Source: Magicicada septendecula
Lineage: Eukaryota; Arthropoda; Insecta; Hemiptera; Cicadidae
Length of the DNA stretch: 64,000 nt
Assembly: GCA_034769895.1 (NCBI GenBank)
Contig: CM068372.1
Span: forward strand, 384,481,910-384,545,909
Direction of reading: 5' to 3'
A program made the translations under genes and the position numbers. Under the pieces are notes generated by a model, which was not told the origin of the DNA, made no database searches, and worked only from the letters and a program-made list of their open reading frames with translations. Shown here piece by piece: positions 21,781 through 34,498 of this stretch. Every line of letters starts with the position of its first letter. Position 1 is the stretch's first letter.

Positions 21781-22289
21781 TGAATACTTCGGCTTGCCGG
21801 GCTGTGGTCCATTGTTGTTTTGAGTAAACGTTTCGGTCGTGCCTTCGACGGTCATCTTCAGTGCAGAAAGCTGCAACTCACTGACCGAGGTTCGCAGTCA
21901 GTGACTACTGAACTGCGGTTAAAGCTAGTGGCCGTGATTAGGACACCCATATTTATAAACTTTTGGTGTCCGCACGAATTTGTTGCCCGACACCACCAGC
22001 CAATCAGAAGAAAGGACGCGAGTTGTGGAGAACCAACAAGAATTTGCCTTTCTTCTGATTGGCTGGTGGTGTCGGGCAACAACTTCGTGCGGACACCAAA
22101 AGTTTATAAATATGGGTGTGCTACTCACGGCCACTAGCTTTAACCACAGTTCGGTAGTCACTGACTGCGAACCTTGGTCAGTGTGTTGCAGACTTCTGCA
22201 CTGAAGATGGCCGTCGAAGGCACGGCAGAAACGTTTGTTCGAAATAACCATGGACCACGACCTTACAGCCCGGCGAGCCGAAGTACTTA
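21780..22289. mobile_element. 510-bp fold-back element with hammerhead-like motif in both arms (copy 3)
   Basis: Arms of about 235 bp (21,780-22,014 and 22,048-22,289) face each other across a 33-bp loop. The outer ends are TACTTCGGC(T)TGCCGGGCTGT-like; the inner ends contain CCACCAGCCAATCAGAAG and its complement. Each arm has the motif CTGAAGA, stem, GAAACG (minus 21,829-21,861; plus 22,201-22,233 with stem GCCGT/ACGGC). No protein is encoded. Confidence 0.9.
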
Positions 22290-22613
22290 TACAATTATGC
22301 TTTTGTTTTGACTCTGAAGACTCTGAAAAGGTTGTACTGCAGACACGATGTGTGCCGGTCTGCTATCGTCGGCTACGTTACAGCTTCTAGCAAATTGGCT
22401 CTAGCTTCTGGCACAGCCATCGCGTGGTTTAATTTTTCTGTGAACGAGAGTATGGAGACCGACGCGACGTCGCAAAACCTAAAGTTATGTGCACACGTAA
22501 CGATTTTATTAAGTCATTGAAGTTGTCCATTCTTTAATTTAACGTAAAGACAATTTATAGCTTTGTTGTTATTGTTCAAAAATAAAATAAAAACAAAAAA
22601 ATTTGAGAACAGA

Positions 22614-22850
22614 AGCAGCAGTAACAGCAGTAACAGCAGTAGCAAGAAGATGAAGAAGGAGAAGAAGGAGAAGAAGAAGAAGAAGAAGAAGAAGAAGAAG
22701 AAGAAGAAGAAGAAGAAGAAGAAGAAGAAGAAGAACCTACTACTACTACTACTACTACTATTGCTACTACTACTATTACTACTACTACGACTACTACTAG
22801 TAATTCTGCTACTACTGCTACTAGTACTTCTGCTACTACTGCTACTACTG

Positions 22851-22907
<57 letters not shown>

Positions 22908-22992
22908 AAAAATGCTACTACTACTACTACTACTATTAGTACTAGTACTACTATAGTACTACTACTGCTACTACCACTATCACTACTACTAT

Positions 22993-23048
<56 letters not shown>

Positions 23049-23050
23049 TT
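22614..23050. repeat. Compound trinucleotide array AGC/AGT - GAA - CTA, about 430 bp
   Basis: Starts with AGCAGTAAC units, passes through GAAGAAGGA into (GAA)n to about 22,735, then (CTA)n to 23,050 with single-base variants (TTA, GCTA, ACGA). Long Ser, Leu and Lys frames across it are artefacts. Confidence 0.95.
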
Positions 23051-23389
23051 ACAACTACAATAGTATTTCAACGACAATAAAAAGAGCAATAATCATTATC
23101 ATCTCACTTAGATCGTGTTGCCTTATTCATTGATACAATTTGTATTGCTAAAACTTTTGTATATTAACTGAAAAATCTGTGCCGCTCCAAAGGCTGTACG
23201 TATTAGAAAGCGCCCCAACCGCGGAACACTACCTGGATACTAAGACATTTAAAGCGGATTAATCGTTGATTTTATTGTGTTAGTGTCTCTTTGTTGCCAC
23301 TTGTTAACCTTTTGATTTTGTCGATCTTCAAACCACACTGCCAGTCTAATCTATTCAGGAAATTTAACTTAAGCTGGACGCCTTCCAAG

Positions 23390-24420
23390 GGAACCCTACC
23401 ATTAGGATCAAATCTCTGAATAAGGAGTATCACACAAATAGTATCAGTGTAACGTTGGAGAACATTCTTCCCGGAAATTATGGTTTTCTTGCTTGTAGTT
23501 GGGGAGAGCACTCGATGATAACGAAAGCAGTCATGGCGACCCGACAACGAACCATCTGCGTCGTCTGGGCCACCATGACTGCCATCGGCACCATCTGAAC
23601 GTCGACTTGCTGTATGATTCAATCTCCGTACAATCTCTGGATAGAGAGTATCACACAAATAGGATTGGTGTAACGTTGGAGCACATTCTTCCCGGGAGTT
23701 ATGGTTTTGTTGCTTGTAGTCGAGGAGGGCATACGATGATAACGATAGCAGCCATGGCGACCAGATAACGATACGAACCATCCACGATAATCTGTGCCGC
23801 CATGACTGCCACCGGCACCATCTCGATGTCGACTTGCTGTATGATTCAATCTCCGTACGATCTCTGAATAAGCAGTATCACACAAATAGTATCAGTGTAA
23901 CGTTGGAGCACATTCTTCCCGGGAATTATGGTTTTGTTTCTTGTAGTTTAGGAGAGGACACGATGATAACGATAGCAGGCATGGCGACCAGATGACGAAC
24001 CAATCTGAGTCGTCTGCGCCGCCATGACTGCCACCGGTACCAGCTCGACGTCGACACTTGCGACAATCGATTCTTCTACACTTTCGTTATATGATTCAAT
24101 CTCCGTACCATCTCTGAATAAGGAGTACCACACAAATAGTATCAGTGTAACGTTGCAGTACTGGAAATTATGGTTTTGTTGCTTGTAGTTGAGGAGGGCA
24201 TACGATGATAGCTATAGCAACTATGGCAACCCGACGGCAAACCATCTGCGTCATCTACGCCGCAATGACTGCCACCGCCACCATCTCGACGTCGAGACTT
24301 GCGACAATCGCTTCTTCTGCACTTTCGACCAGCCTTTTTTCGTTTTGCGATTCAATCTCTGTCTGACCTCTGTTATGGATAGTTATTTTCACTGTTGCAT
24401 AACATGCGAAGAGCATAAAC
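23390..24420. repeat. GACGA-module block 2: four tandem units of 221-250 bp
   Basis: The landmark GTGTAACGTTG recurs at about 23,448, 23,669, 23,896 and 24,146. Each unit also has TTATGGTTTT, a CGATGATAACGATAGCA-type arm, CGCCATGACTGCCACCGG and GACTTGC. Units differ by point changes and small indels. Confidence 0.85.
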
Positions 24421-24529
24421 TTTAATGTTGATGATGATGATATTGATATGAGACTATGAGACAATCATCATGATTTACCGCTGGTGCTGGCGCTGCTAAT
24501 AATAATAATGGTAAAAATAATAAATTAAA

Positions 24530-24800
24530 AAGGCTGCTTTGGATATTACAAGTATTTCAAAGTTTTACATGAACAGATTACTGGCCCGTTGCACAACCCC
24601 CTACCAGGAGGACCAGAGACTCTTCTGTCAGTGTTACCACCTGTTTTGGGGAGCAGGAGATTTGCCCTCACCTTTCTCTTTCTGAGATAGGATTTGGTGG
24701 CCTTATATCAGTTATTCTGACAACTTGCCATTGGTATAAGAGACATGGGTCGTCCGAGGATGAGATGGGTGCCGGAACCGGCTTATATAACCTAATCCTT
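24530..24800 (+). repeat. Composite repeat shared with 7.6 kb
   Basis: Block B (24,545-24,720) and block A (24,725-24,800) of the composite described at 7560, here with A in the opposite relative orientation. It is followed by a purine run leading into the triplet array. Confidence 0.65.
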
Positions 24801-24846
24801 GAAGAGGAGAAGAAGGAGAGAAGTTGAAATGTATAATAATATAAAT

Positions 24847-24891
<45 letters not shown>

Positions 24892-24933
24892 ACAGCGACG
24901 ACGACGACAACAAAAACTATGACTACGACGACG

Positions 24934-24964
<31 letters not shown>

Positions 24965-24986
24965 TGACGATGACGACAACAATAAT
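24847..24986. repeat. Compound trinucleotide array CAA - CGA - GAT
   Basis: (CAA)n grading into (CGA/ACG)n and then (GAT/GAC)n over 140 bp. Confidence 0.95.
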
Positions 24987-25364
24987 ATGTGACACAAAAC
25001 GAGCGTGGAAACCAAAACGGTTTCATTGCATGCGACAGAAAATCCAGATAAAGGGAAAAGATTAGATTGGCTAAGGAATGGTACTCTGTGTGAAGAAACA
25101 GTAGGTTTATTATCGCCGTCTTCAACAAGAGTACTACTATTACAAATAACTGTAGAAAGTGTTTATAAAAATTACCAGAGCACAGAAAGGGAGACATGTA
25201 TAATAATGGGCAACGAAAGCCACCCCGCCTTACTTGGATACCTTTTCTGTGATCTGTGATGGTGGTCGTCAAAGCGTACTCTTCAGGAGCTGAACAAAAA
25301 CTTGTTGCCAATGATCTGCATCAGTAGGACAAATTGTGAGTTTGTAGTATATCCTACCAGCACA

Positions 25365-25610
25365 CTGTGACGTTGGCTTAGAAGAGGTTCCGTGGTGACG
25401 ACCGCTACCACAGCTGACGTATGACGTAACGTTATCTTCGTTATACTGATCAGCGTCGCAGCCATCGGCACCACTTGTGACGTTGGCCACAGCTTAGAAG
25501 AGGTTACGTGGTGTCGACTGCTACCACAGCTGACATATGACGTAACGTTATCTTCGTCATACTGATCAGCGTTGTAGCCATCGGTACCTCTTGCGTTGTT
25601 TGTCCATCCT
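25365..25610. repeat. GACGA-module block 3: two tandem units of about 110 bp
   Basis: TGTGACGTTGGC, GCTTAGAAGAGGTT, CTACCACAGCTGAC, TGACGTAACGTTATCTTCG and GTAGCCATCGG-like text occur twice head to tail. Confidence 0.8.
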
Positions 25611-25679
25611 CTGTTGTCGTTAACTAAAGCCTCATTGCCGAATATCGCGTTGTTTTGATGAGGATAACTTGTATGGCAG

Positions 25680-25900
25680 GTAGCTATGTTACATCCTCGG
25701 CATCAGCATCGTCGATCGTCATCGGCGTCTTCTAGAAATCATATTTCGTGTTCGTCTTTTAATTATGGTATGAAAGGTGACCATACCTAATGACGATGAC
25801 GACGGCGAAGATGCCACATTTTGTATCATCATCTTCGCTGTCGTCATCGTCATCGGCCGTCACCGGCGTCGCCACTATTATCAGCGTCCACAACTTACGA
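25680..25900. repeat. GACGA-module fragments
   Basis: GATGACGATGACGACGGC and CATCTTCGCTGTCGTCATCG arms with a CCGTCACCGG core. 26,040-26,640 beyond it is AT-rich and featureless. Confidence 0.55.
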
Positions 25901-26654
25901 TGATTTAGTCCGTTCAGTATTTGTATATATACATGTACATCAAGGCAGATTGTCAGTACTTAAGCTCAGCCGTCGAGTTAAGCAGAACTGCATAAGTTTG
26001 CACGTCAATTTGAACAACCCAATCCAAGATTACGTTTGACGACGGCTACCAACAACAACAACAGAGGGATCTTGGGTTGCGTGCCAATATTCTCGGTCGT
26101 TGGCGAAAGGTAAGTGTAGAGACCCGCTGATGCATAATCTATGATTAAATATGGCTACCCGTACAAATTTTAGTATCTAATAAAGTCAGTCATGGCCGGT
26201 GCTAGTAGAAGGCCGGAATATTAATCGTGGCAACGTTGCGTCTGAGGCCTATAAGCATAGTGTAATAAAATAGGTAAAGTGAACATGTTATATTTTGATT
26301 TAATTTCATAGCATTACTAAAATCATGAGTAGGCCTATTTATAGCTAAATCTAAATTATAGGTATATGTGTACTTAGTACTACTATACGTTTAAGTTAAA
26401 GAAATTTGTGAAATAGTGTTAGGCCTAATGAATTAATTTTGTTCGAATTATTGAATTCGTATCATATGAAGGAGTTAATTATTATATTTCTTAAATAATA
26501 TAAGAATGTTTTACATAATAGACTTTTAAATTGCAAAAAGTGAAGAATTATAAAACTGCTGTTAACCGGCAATTAAAAATGGCGCGATTTGATTATTGAA
26601 ATACATAAATTAAGAGATCGTCTAGTCGGCCTCTAATATCAACTGGTTCCGCTA

Positions 26655-27421
26655 GCCGATGAGGTGTACGTCAGTGAAGGCCGCGCTCCTGAACGTTCCA
26701 AAGTACTCTGGAGAAAAGTTGAAATACGCATTAGCTGGCGTGCAGCAAGGAGGGAAAGTTATTCTGGACCTCTGCGTGACCTATAAATGCAGAGCGTCTG
26801 GCTTAGGCACCTTGACCCCTCTCTGTCGCCTCCTTCCAGTTTTGGCGAGCTGGGCTACTCGTAGTTGCCTTGGCAGCCCTGAAAAATAAAATAAACAATA
26901 ATAAATGGCACTTGCATCAGAGATTTCCTTCACCTACAAGGCTACAAACTTCATCTACACACAAATACACGCACACGCACTACTCTACCTTCAATGTGCC
27001 TCCACCTTCTTCGCTTCCGGCCTGCACTGGCGTGCGTCTCCTCATATCCTACCATCTGGCTGAAGGGGGCTTGCCCCAGATCAGCTCGAGGCTTGCCCAT
27101 GGACAAGTCTCAAACAGCACGAAAAAAATGGTCAGTTCAGTTGTGTTGAGCAATTTCCCTTAATGCAGATTGAGTGTTTGTCGAAGTATTGTGTGACGTG
27201 TTATTGCGTTATAATTAGTGTAAAACTCTATTATTGAAATTATTATTGCATGCGGATAAATTTATTTTTACGATTATAATGTACGAGTTTAATCTTGCTG
27301 AATAACTTGTCGATTACAAACTGTTGTTTGTGATTAATTAAAGCTGGTAATTAGTGACTTCATTGGTGTCTGTATTTTGTTTTCCACTGTTCCATACCAT
27401 GATCAGTAGACCGTCGTAACA
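26655..27421 (+). mobile_element. Solo LTR, copy 1, with internal insertion
   Basis: Aligns with the two other LTRs at 33.4 and 34.5 kb. Shared text includes GTTCCA-AGTACTCT, GAATACGCATTA, a CCTATAAA TATA box (about 26,780), GACTTCATTGGTG, GTATTTTGTTTTCC and the 3' end CCGTCGTAACA. About 300 bp between the TATA box and about 27,120 is absent from the other copies and is probably a later insertion. The 5' end is diverged. Confidence 0.65.
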
Positions 27422-27439
27422 GTATCACACGTCTGCAGG

Positions 27440-28120
27440 TTTTCAGGGGAAGCTCAATGGGAAGACCGGTGCCGTTTGTGTTGAGCAAAGAAGAGAGAAA
27501 TATCAGAGAAGACCGTGAAAAAGCCTCAGACATAGTTTCAGTCTATTCTATTGTGGCAGTCTCACAGTGTCTTCCACCCTACCGTATTACCAGGATCATG
27601 CAGCGTTATATTGCAGCGTGTTTTTCCTTAAAATTGCACCTCGTTCAGGATGAGTTTCGATGATAACGACTAGGCTCACAACGGAATCAAAGGAGGACCA
27701 TTACCATTTTCGTCTTTTGTTTGCGTGCGGGCCCATCGGCATCACTAGGTTCATGACGTCTGTGCGCGCTTCTCGCATGATCCAATCTTCGTACGCTCTC
27801 TGTGCTTTTACTGTTCAATGTCGTGCATTTTTGGTGACGTCGTCTTTGGAACAGCAGATCCCATAGACTCCGATCATCATCTTCGTGTTCTCAGTCTACG
27901 ATAAATTTTCCGGTACTAACACCACCAGTACCGTCGTCTTGCAGCGGTCTGACAGTCACTGAAGGTCTTCCCAATGAGCCAATGAATTAGTAACTATGGT
28001 AAACTGCATCACGTTGTTGCTTGTGTTCATAGTTTAGACGGTCCCAAACAATTACTGAAAATGAATTGCTGTAAAACAGAACAGATAATTACATATGTAT
28101 GGATTTTACCAAAAGCCCTA
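27440..28120. repeat. GACGA-module block 4
   Basis: Contains TTTCGATGATAACGAC, a CATGATCCAATCTTCGTACGC segment of the kind seen at 34.2, 43.4 and 49.8 kb, then TAGACGGTCCCAAACAATT matching the unit at 43.6, 53.0 and 53.5 kb. Confidence 0.65.
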
Positions 28121-28129
28121 CAGATTGCG

Positions 28130-30430
28130 ACGTCCACTAATTCAATATATTATATATGTAATATCACTTTTTTAATTGCTTAATAAATAATAATTTCTTA
28201 TTGCAAATATTAGACCATTTAGTTAAGTACAAATGAAACAATAAAATAAAAAGTAACAATTAAATGAAGACAGCAGTGGTGATGATGATGATGGTGATTA
28301 TGTAATAGCTATAAAATAATATAAAAAACATAATAATAATAGTAGGATATGTGCATATTGTTACGTGACATTTTTACCATGCCCTAGTAACATAAATATA
28401 CCATGATTGTATTATTAAAAAGTACCAGGAGACATAATATTTTAAGAAAGACTTAATTGAATATGTTTAATTTTAACTGTTTATTGTATGTTATGTTTAT
28501 TATAATTAAAGTAAGAACTTACATATGAAATTTGTTTTTTGTGTGCAGACTGTAAAGTTATAAACACAGTCAGTTAAGGGGAATTATAACATATTACTAA
28601 TAGTTATTAGTAATCAGTTTTTGTCACATTTATTAATATTATGTATACTAGTGTTAATAACACTAATGTTAGTCTTAACAAGAAAGTACCAAAATCATAG
28701 TCAGTCAAATTATATAAATAAGATTTCTATTAAAATAATAAGGAAACAATGTCAGTTTATGTTAAAAGATTACGAAATGTGTAAAATAAATTTAAGAAAG
28801 TGAAAGGTAAAAAAAATAAATAATAAATAAGTTTGTAACGAAAATAAATAAAAAATGAATAATTAACTCAGGAAATATAGATCAGAAAATAGTCAAGAGT
28901 GATGTCAAAATGATCAGTTTTTTATCAGAAGAACAAAGAAACAAATAAAAAGAAGATAAGAGCTTTTATAAAAAAGGTATATCCTTTTAAAAGAAAATGA
29001 CATATAAAATAGTAAAAGATTTGTTTATATTATTCTTATGATGTCATCAGGGTGATATAAAAATGTTACTTGGAAACCAAGGAGATATCTAAGAGAGACC
29101 TTAGCAACATATATGTTGAGGAAAAAAAGAGATTGATTCTAAAAAAACTGAATGCAAAAATGTTGATTTAAATACTTACAGTGAAAAATAAATTATAATA
29201 TATGTGACATCAGTGCATCTCCAGATAAACAATTGAATAATTATAAATATCAAAATTAAAATAGAAGAAAGAATTGTTACAAGACTCTACAGAATTAAAC
29301 CAGGACATCTCTGAAGAAACTGGACCAATTGACACAGGGAGAGAAGTATTTTTTGATCTAAAATTAATCTGAAATATTCCCTGTTAAACCCGATCTAAAG
29401 GTTTCAAAAAACTTTGAATACGCTTTTTATAAAAAACTATAATTAACTTTCACTGAGAACATTAATGATTAATAATATAAACATAAGCATAAGCAACCAT
29501 TGATGTATAGTGCTAACATAATTTAAAGCGAATTAAGTCTAAAAAAAAAAAAAAACATTTTTATAACTTAACCTATACACTGAACTGTTTTACACTCTTA
29601 ATATAATCCTTTTAAGATACATTGTGACTATTTCTCATCATATGTATTTTGGTACTTTCCCTGTCAATACTGTTGTTATATTGTAGTCGAAAGTACCTAC
29701 TGAACATTATAATTGTTTTTTATTTATTAAAAATAAATTATGAAATATTTTAGAAAGCCTGAGATCTAAGAGTTACTGCTGCCACTCTGAGCTTATAAAA
29801 TTACAGCTGGCCAAACTTTGTTAAAAATTATGTTTTACATTTAGAACAAATTAAAGAATAAATAAAGGATTTCAGTTTACACAATACAGAAAAAGGTTTA
29901 TTTCTTTCTTATTTTATGAAAACATAAAGGGTATGATATTCTGAACAAAATATCTAATACTGTGAGTTGACCTCAGTAATTAGATTAAGTTGGCAACACT
30001 CATCAATTGAAAATCTTAGCAGATTTCTTTTAAGAAATGTGGTGATGAGCACAAGTTATCATATCCATTGCTGAAAGAAAAGAATAAAAGAGAGTTCATT
30101 ACAGAATAAAGAGACCATATACTATTTACATAAATTTAAACAAAAATTTATTATTGATATTTCACCAATAAAATTTTATTTGCAAACGGTGATTGCAAAT
30201 TGGCGCTCAACAAACATCCCCCTGAACAGATACTCATCCTTAATTTAATATTAACGAAAATGTATACAAATAATAACAGAGTTAAACAAGACACAAATTC
30301 AAATACATAACCATAGATTCGAGTCTAGATGTAACAAATTGGCTTTCCCAATAGTGAGGCTAAATAAAATATAATTTAGAAAGAACGATTAGTAGGTTTG
30401 TATAATAGATGAAGAGAGGGTAACAAGAGG
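28130..30430. other. AT-rich stretch without recognisable gene
   Basis: About 2.3 kb of very AT-rich DNA with many short A or T runs, small inverted motifs and no ORF above 60 codons. No RNA gene or element recognised. Confidence 0.6.
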
Positions 30431-30439
30431 TAACACGTT

Positions 30440-31040
30440 ACAATATCTAAAAATGCGAAAATAAGGCATTACAGTGCAGTAGTGAGGCCAGAATGCCTGT
30501 CTGCAAGTGAATGTCTAGCATTGAATTATAATTTAGACAAACTAGAAATATTGGGAAGACGAATTATTAGGAAAATATTAGGCCCACGAAAAACTACAGA
30601 AGGTTGGAAATTAAGAAGTAACAATGAAATATATCAAAGTATAGACAATATAACAGAAACTATGAGAAAAAGAAGACTATTATTTTTTGGACATTTATAT
30701 AGAATGGACGATAATAGGTTGACAAAGCAAATCTTCATATATCTGTGAGGGAAGAAGTCAACATCAAGTTGGATTAAAGAAGTCCAAAAGGATTTAGAAA
30801 AAAACAGTATACACGCAGAAGAAGCAATAAATTGAAGAAGTTTTTCGGGCAAAATTGTTAAAAATGGTCGGAGTCCAGGATAGAAGAGAGAAAAACGCAG
30901 GTCCTAAGTGGACTGAAGACAGGAAGAAAAGACACAGTAAAAATATGAAAGAATATATGAAAAAAAGAAAAGAACAAAGAGTAGAGAATTGAAAATGTCA
31001 TGTGGTCCTTAGATGGCCGATACGAAAAAAAAATAATAGT
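30440..31040 (+). mobile_element. LINE 3' fragment (family X, copy 2)
   Basis: Near-copy of 17,530-18,100, with ECLALNYNLDKLEILGRRII, RKILGPRKTTEGW, RRLLFFGHLYRMDDNRLTKQ and the terminal TTAGATGGCCGATA. Less shifted than copy 1 across the first 260 bp. Its 5' truncation at about 30,440 is typical of LINE insertion. Confidence 0.88.
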
Positions 31041-31849
31041 AGGAAATTATTTGATTTTCAGGAAAACCCAAGAATAGGACAGGTGCCAACAGGACTGACA
31101 AAAGGTGGGAGAGACATCGATCAAGAATGAAAGAGATCTGTGAGAGAAGGAAGAGAGAGGAGAAGAACGGAGGAACCAGTTGAACCAAACGTAGTTCACA
31201 GTGGCTCATACGCGAAGAAAAGGAATCATTGGAAAATGAGTTTCCATTTTATCTGAAAAGTATGCAATAACCGCTAATTATTGTTATATTGGGTGCTTAA
31301 TAATAATATCGTTTATTGTGTAATATACAATGTTATATAATATTAACAACAATAATAACAGATGCTTATGTTTTTGTTTAATATTAATTATTGTAAAAAA
31401 CATTACATGCTTGTTACTGTCCCATAAACACTCTATTCTTGTTAAGACTAATGTGTCCTCTAAAACTAGGACGGTGTATGCAAAAGTTCAGTAATACACG
31501 TTTTAAAGAATCCTAAAATCCGTATTGAATAACAATTTAAATAGAATTTTAACCAACATCTAAGTATAAAGATGAATTTGGTACGTTCTAACGTTTTGGA
31601 GAAGCGGGGCGTGAAAAGAGGTCTAAAAGCTTGTAAAAATTGTACAGATTCTAGCTGCAATTAAACTATAGAGAAATATTATTTGGTGAGAAATCTAATT
31701 ACAAGAACGTAATGGGTACTAAGGATCGACATTTTGGTCCACGGCCTAACACTAAAGAGACGTTTATTCGAAACAAGTATTTAACGTTTACTTTTGAAAT
31801 TAACCGTTACATTTTAGTGTTAGAACTGATACTAAAATAAAGTTCTATA

Positions 31850-32215
31850 AAATAATGGCGATACCTGTTCTTACATATGCTAGTAAAACATGGACGATAA
31901 CTTGGAAAGAAAAGCAGCATAACTTATACAAACCGCTGAAATAATTTTTTAAGGCACGTGAGTGGTTATCGTCTAAGGGATCGATTGCGTAATGAACATA
32001 TAAATGCCGAACTGGGTATACTCTCTGTCAACGATAAGAGAGAAGAACGAAAGCAGCAGTGGATGGATCACGTCTACAAAATGGACCACCAGAGGCTAGT
32101 AAAGCGCGCTGTAGACTACAAACCAATTGGCAGAAGATCTGTGGGTAGGCCTTGGAAGAGACGGCTGCAGTAAAGACGAAATGGGCTATAAGCATACACG
32201 GTGAAGTGACGACGG
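31850..32215 (+). mobile_element. LINE C-terminal fragment
   Basis: AIPVLTYASKTWTITWKEKQ, then after a frameshift LRDRLRNEHINAELGILSVN, QQWMDHVYKMDHQRLVKRA and GRRSVGRPWKR. The canonical RTE-like tail. Confidence 0.85.
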
Positions 32216-32334
32216 AGACGACGACTTTAAAATTTTCAAAATTTCAAATACAAAGGCATAATAGGTCGATCAAACTTTAGAAAAATTGACTAGTGCCATG
32301 CCGGGTATCAGATTAAAGGAAATTTTAACTTACA

Positions 32335-32860
32335 TTAGTGTGCAGTGTGTCTTATAATACAAGCAACGACGTTGTGAATAAGTTGCACAAGTTCAGCCTT
32401 GTATGCGGGAACATCAGGCGAACTCTAAAGTCAGAAAGTAGAGAACCACGCCTAAAATTCTACAAGGTAATGGCCCTTCTCACACTTTTTTATTGGTCTC
32501 AAAATTGGACTTTAACGAAAGGCCAGGCCAGCCGCAATCAAGCAGCTGAAACGAGATTTCTCAGGCACGTGGTAGGGTATACTCTCCATGATCATACAAG
32601 AAACACAGATGTATGGCAGGAACTGAATATTATGAGTATACTCGACAGGATTGCTTAGTATCGGCTGAACTGGTGAAAACATCTTTGGCGAATGGATGAC
32701 TGCCGCATCCTCAAACAAGTATGAAACTATAAGCCGAAGGGACGGAGATGTGTGGGACGTCCGAGGAAGTACTGGAGTGACTAGCTCTAGACTCTTTGAC
32801 TGTCTGAGACCGGAACAAACCATCCTTCGTTTACTCCTCGGAACTGATGATGATGATCAG
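32335..32860 (+). mobile_element. LINE C-terminal fragment with GATGATGAT 3' end
   Basis: NDVVNKLHKFSLVCGNIRRT, RLKFYKVMALLTLFYWSQNW, QAAETRFLRHVVGYTLHDH, RNTDVWQELN, then WRMDD and GRRCVGRPRKYW. It ends with CCGGAACAAACC and a short GATGATGAT run, like the triplet tail at 8.6 kb. Confidence 0.85.
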
Positions 32861-32944
32861 TGTGGAGTCTTTATTTTGAAAATATTTTTAAGGGTCACCA
32901 AGGACCTAAAATGAAAGTCAATATGTTTTAATAATTGTAAAAGT

Positions 32945-33195
32945 CTATGCTATTTGACGCTTACAGTCCTTTACAGCACCATAAGGTTTTTTCTTTGTCT
33001 ATAGTATATCAAACTTTGGCACTTTTATATTATTTGTAAACGCCACATTTCATGTGTACATAGAAACACATAAAAAGCACAATACATTAAAAAGACAGAA
33101 AGTTAAACATAATGAGCGACTTATCGACACCTACTTAAGGACTGAACTGATTAACGACGACAAGGATCGTACATACGAAGAACTTTACTTAAAAG
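32945..33195 (+). repeat. 251-bp direct repeat, copy 1
   Basis: Matches 37,242-37,492 without indels and with about six mismatches. It contains an open frame with HNERLIDTYLRTELINDD that is broken by a stop in copy 2; no domain recognised. Confidence 0.9.
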
Positions 33196-33404
33196 TTGCG
33201 AGGAGCGGCCTTAAAAAAGTTAAATTCTTTCAAGATATTGAGGGAGTTCTAAAGCTGAAAAGTAATTTATTAGTTTTAGTGTAGTGGGAAATATTATTAA
33301 AGCTAAGATCATATAGAGTGTTTTCTCTAATCATCTATTTTGTGTCCAGTAAGCTTATTACCGTAGTTTTTGTTTTGTTCGAACTGTGTTTAAACCTTGC
33401 GATC

Positions 33405-33930
33405 AGTATATTGTTACGACGGTCTAACTGATCGTCGTATGGTACAGTGGAAAACAAAATACAAGACACCAATTACATCACTAATAACCCGCTTTAATAA
33501 TCACAATTAATAATTTTTAGTCAACAAGATAGTCTCTTACAACAGTTCAAGTAAAAATTGGCCGCACGCAATAATAATATCAACTATAAAGAATTCCGCA
33601 CAAAATATAACACAACAAGACTTTGCTACAAACACTTGTTCCGCGCTAAAGAAACCGCTCAACACCGCTGAACTGATAATCCTGCTGCTATGGATTTTTA
33701 TAGGTAGCGCACGCCTTCCAGAAATCTTCCATCGTCAATGTGCACGCCACTTAATGCGTATTCAAGTATTCTGTAGAGTACTCTGGAACGTACTTGTACG
33801 CGGCCTTGACAGAGGCAACACCTGCCACACTAGGCGGGGGACGGGTCGAGTACGCTCTCGGCTATTCTATGTGGTTCCATTCGTTTCAGCAGGCGTGGAA
33901 ACTTTTCTGCATCAGTCGTATCAATAGTAT
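33405..33930 (-). mobile_element. Solo LTR, copy 2
   Basis: On the minus strand it runs from ATTGATACG to CGTAACAAT (33,925 to 33,410), with a CCTATAAAA TATA box and an ATTAAA poly(A)-type signal. AGTAT flanks both ends (33,405-33,409 and 33,926-33,930), a 5-bp target duplication as made by LTR-element integrases. No internal retroelement genes are adjacent, so it is a solo LTR. Confidence 0.75.
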
Positions 33931-33959
33931 CAACTGTGTGGGGTGTTGAAGCGTATTCT

Positions 33960-34440
33960 CAATAAAACTGTGCTGTTGCACGGTGTTCAGGTATTCATTA
34001 AAAGTGAGTTACAATGATGACGATGTGAGTTACAGTGATGAGCTGACGGAATTATCATCTACGTCATCTCGGCACCGTAACTCTCACCGGCACCACACCG
34101 TCGACTTGGTGCTGAAGGCAGTCTGACCACACTCTTCGTGCGTGCTCAAGCTCGTCCGACCATTCTGTTCGTGCGATCCAATCTCCACAACTGTACTCTC
34201 TCGCTGTCCAATGTCGTGCGTTTGTGACGATGACGATGTCGGTAACGCAGTCGCGACAACCGGTAGTTATCCACGTCATCGACGTCTACGTTACCTTCAC
34301 CGGCATCATCAGCATCGTCGACTTGCAGCAGTCAAACAGTCATTGAACGGCTTAGCACTAAGCCTATTTAGTGCACACATTTCTTTAGATAATGTCTTTA
34401 TTGACTTCTATTATTCAACGTTTATTATCAAACCTTTAAA
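33960..34440. repeat. GACGA-module block 5
   Basis: Modules with ATGATGACGATG, TCACCGGCACCACACCGTCG, then TGCGATCCAATCTCCAC, GTCCAATGTCGTGCG and GACGATGACGATG. It lies between two head-to-head LTRs of the same family. Confidence 0.65.
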
Positions 34441-34498
34441 TCCTGTTGCTTCGTGGCGTCACCAGTCGATCAAAAAGCGCTGAATGTCAGCCCAGTTG

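Noticed and set aside
22514..23089. Long Ser, Leu, Phe, Lys, Asn, Thr, Glu and Pro homopolymer frames (also at 24.8, 41.3, 48.2 and 54.0 kb)
   Set aside because: Translations of trinucleotide microsatellites.
33054..33284. 76-codon frame in the 251-bp direct repeat as a gene
   Set aside because: The partner copy has an in-frame stop and no domain is recognisable.
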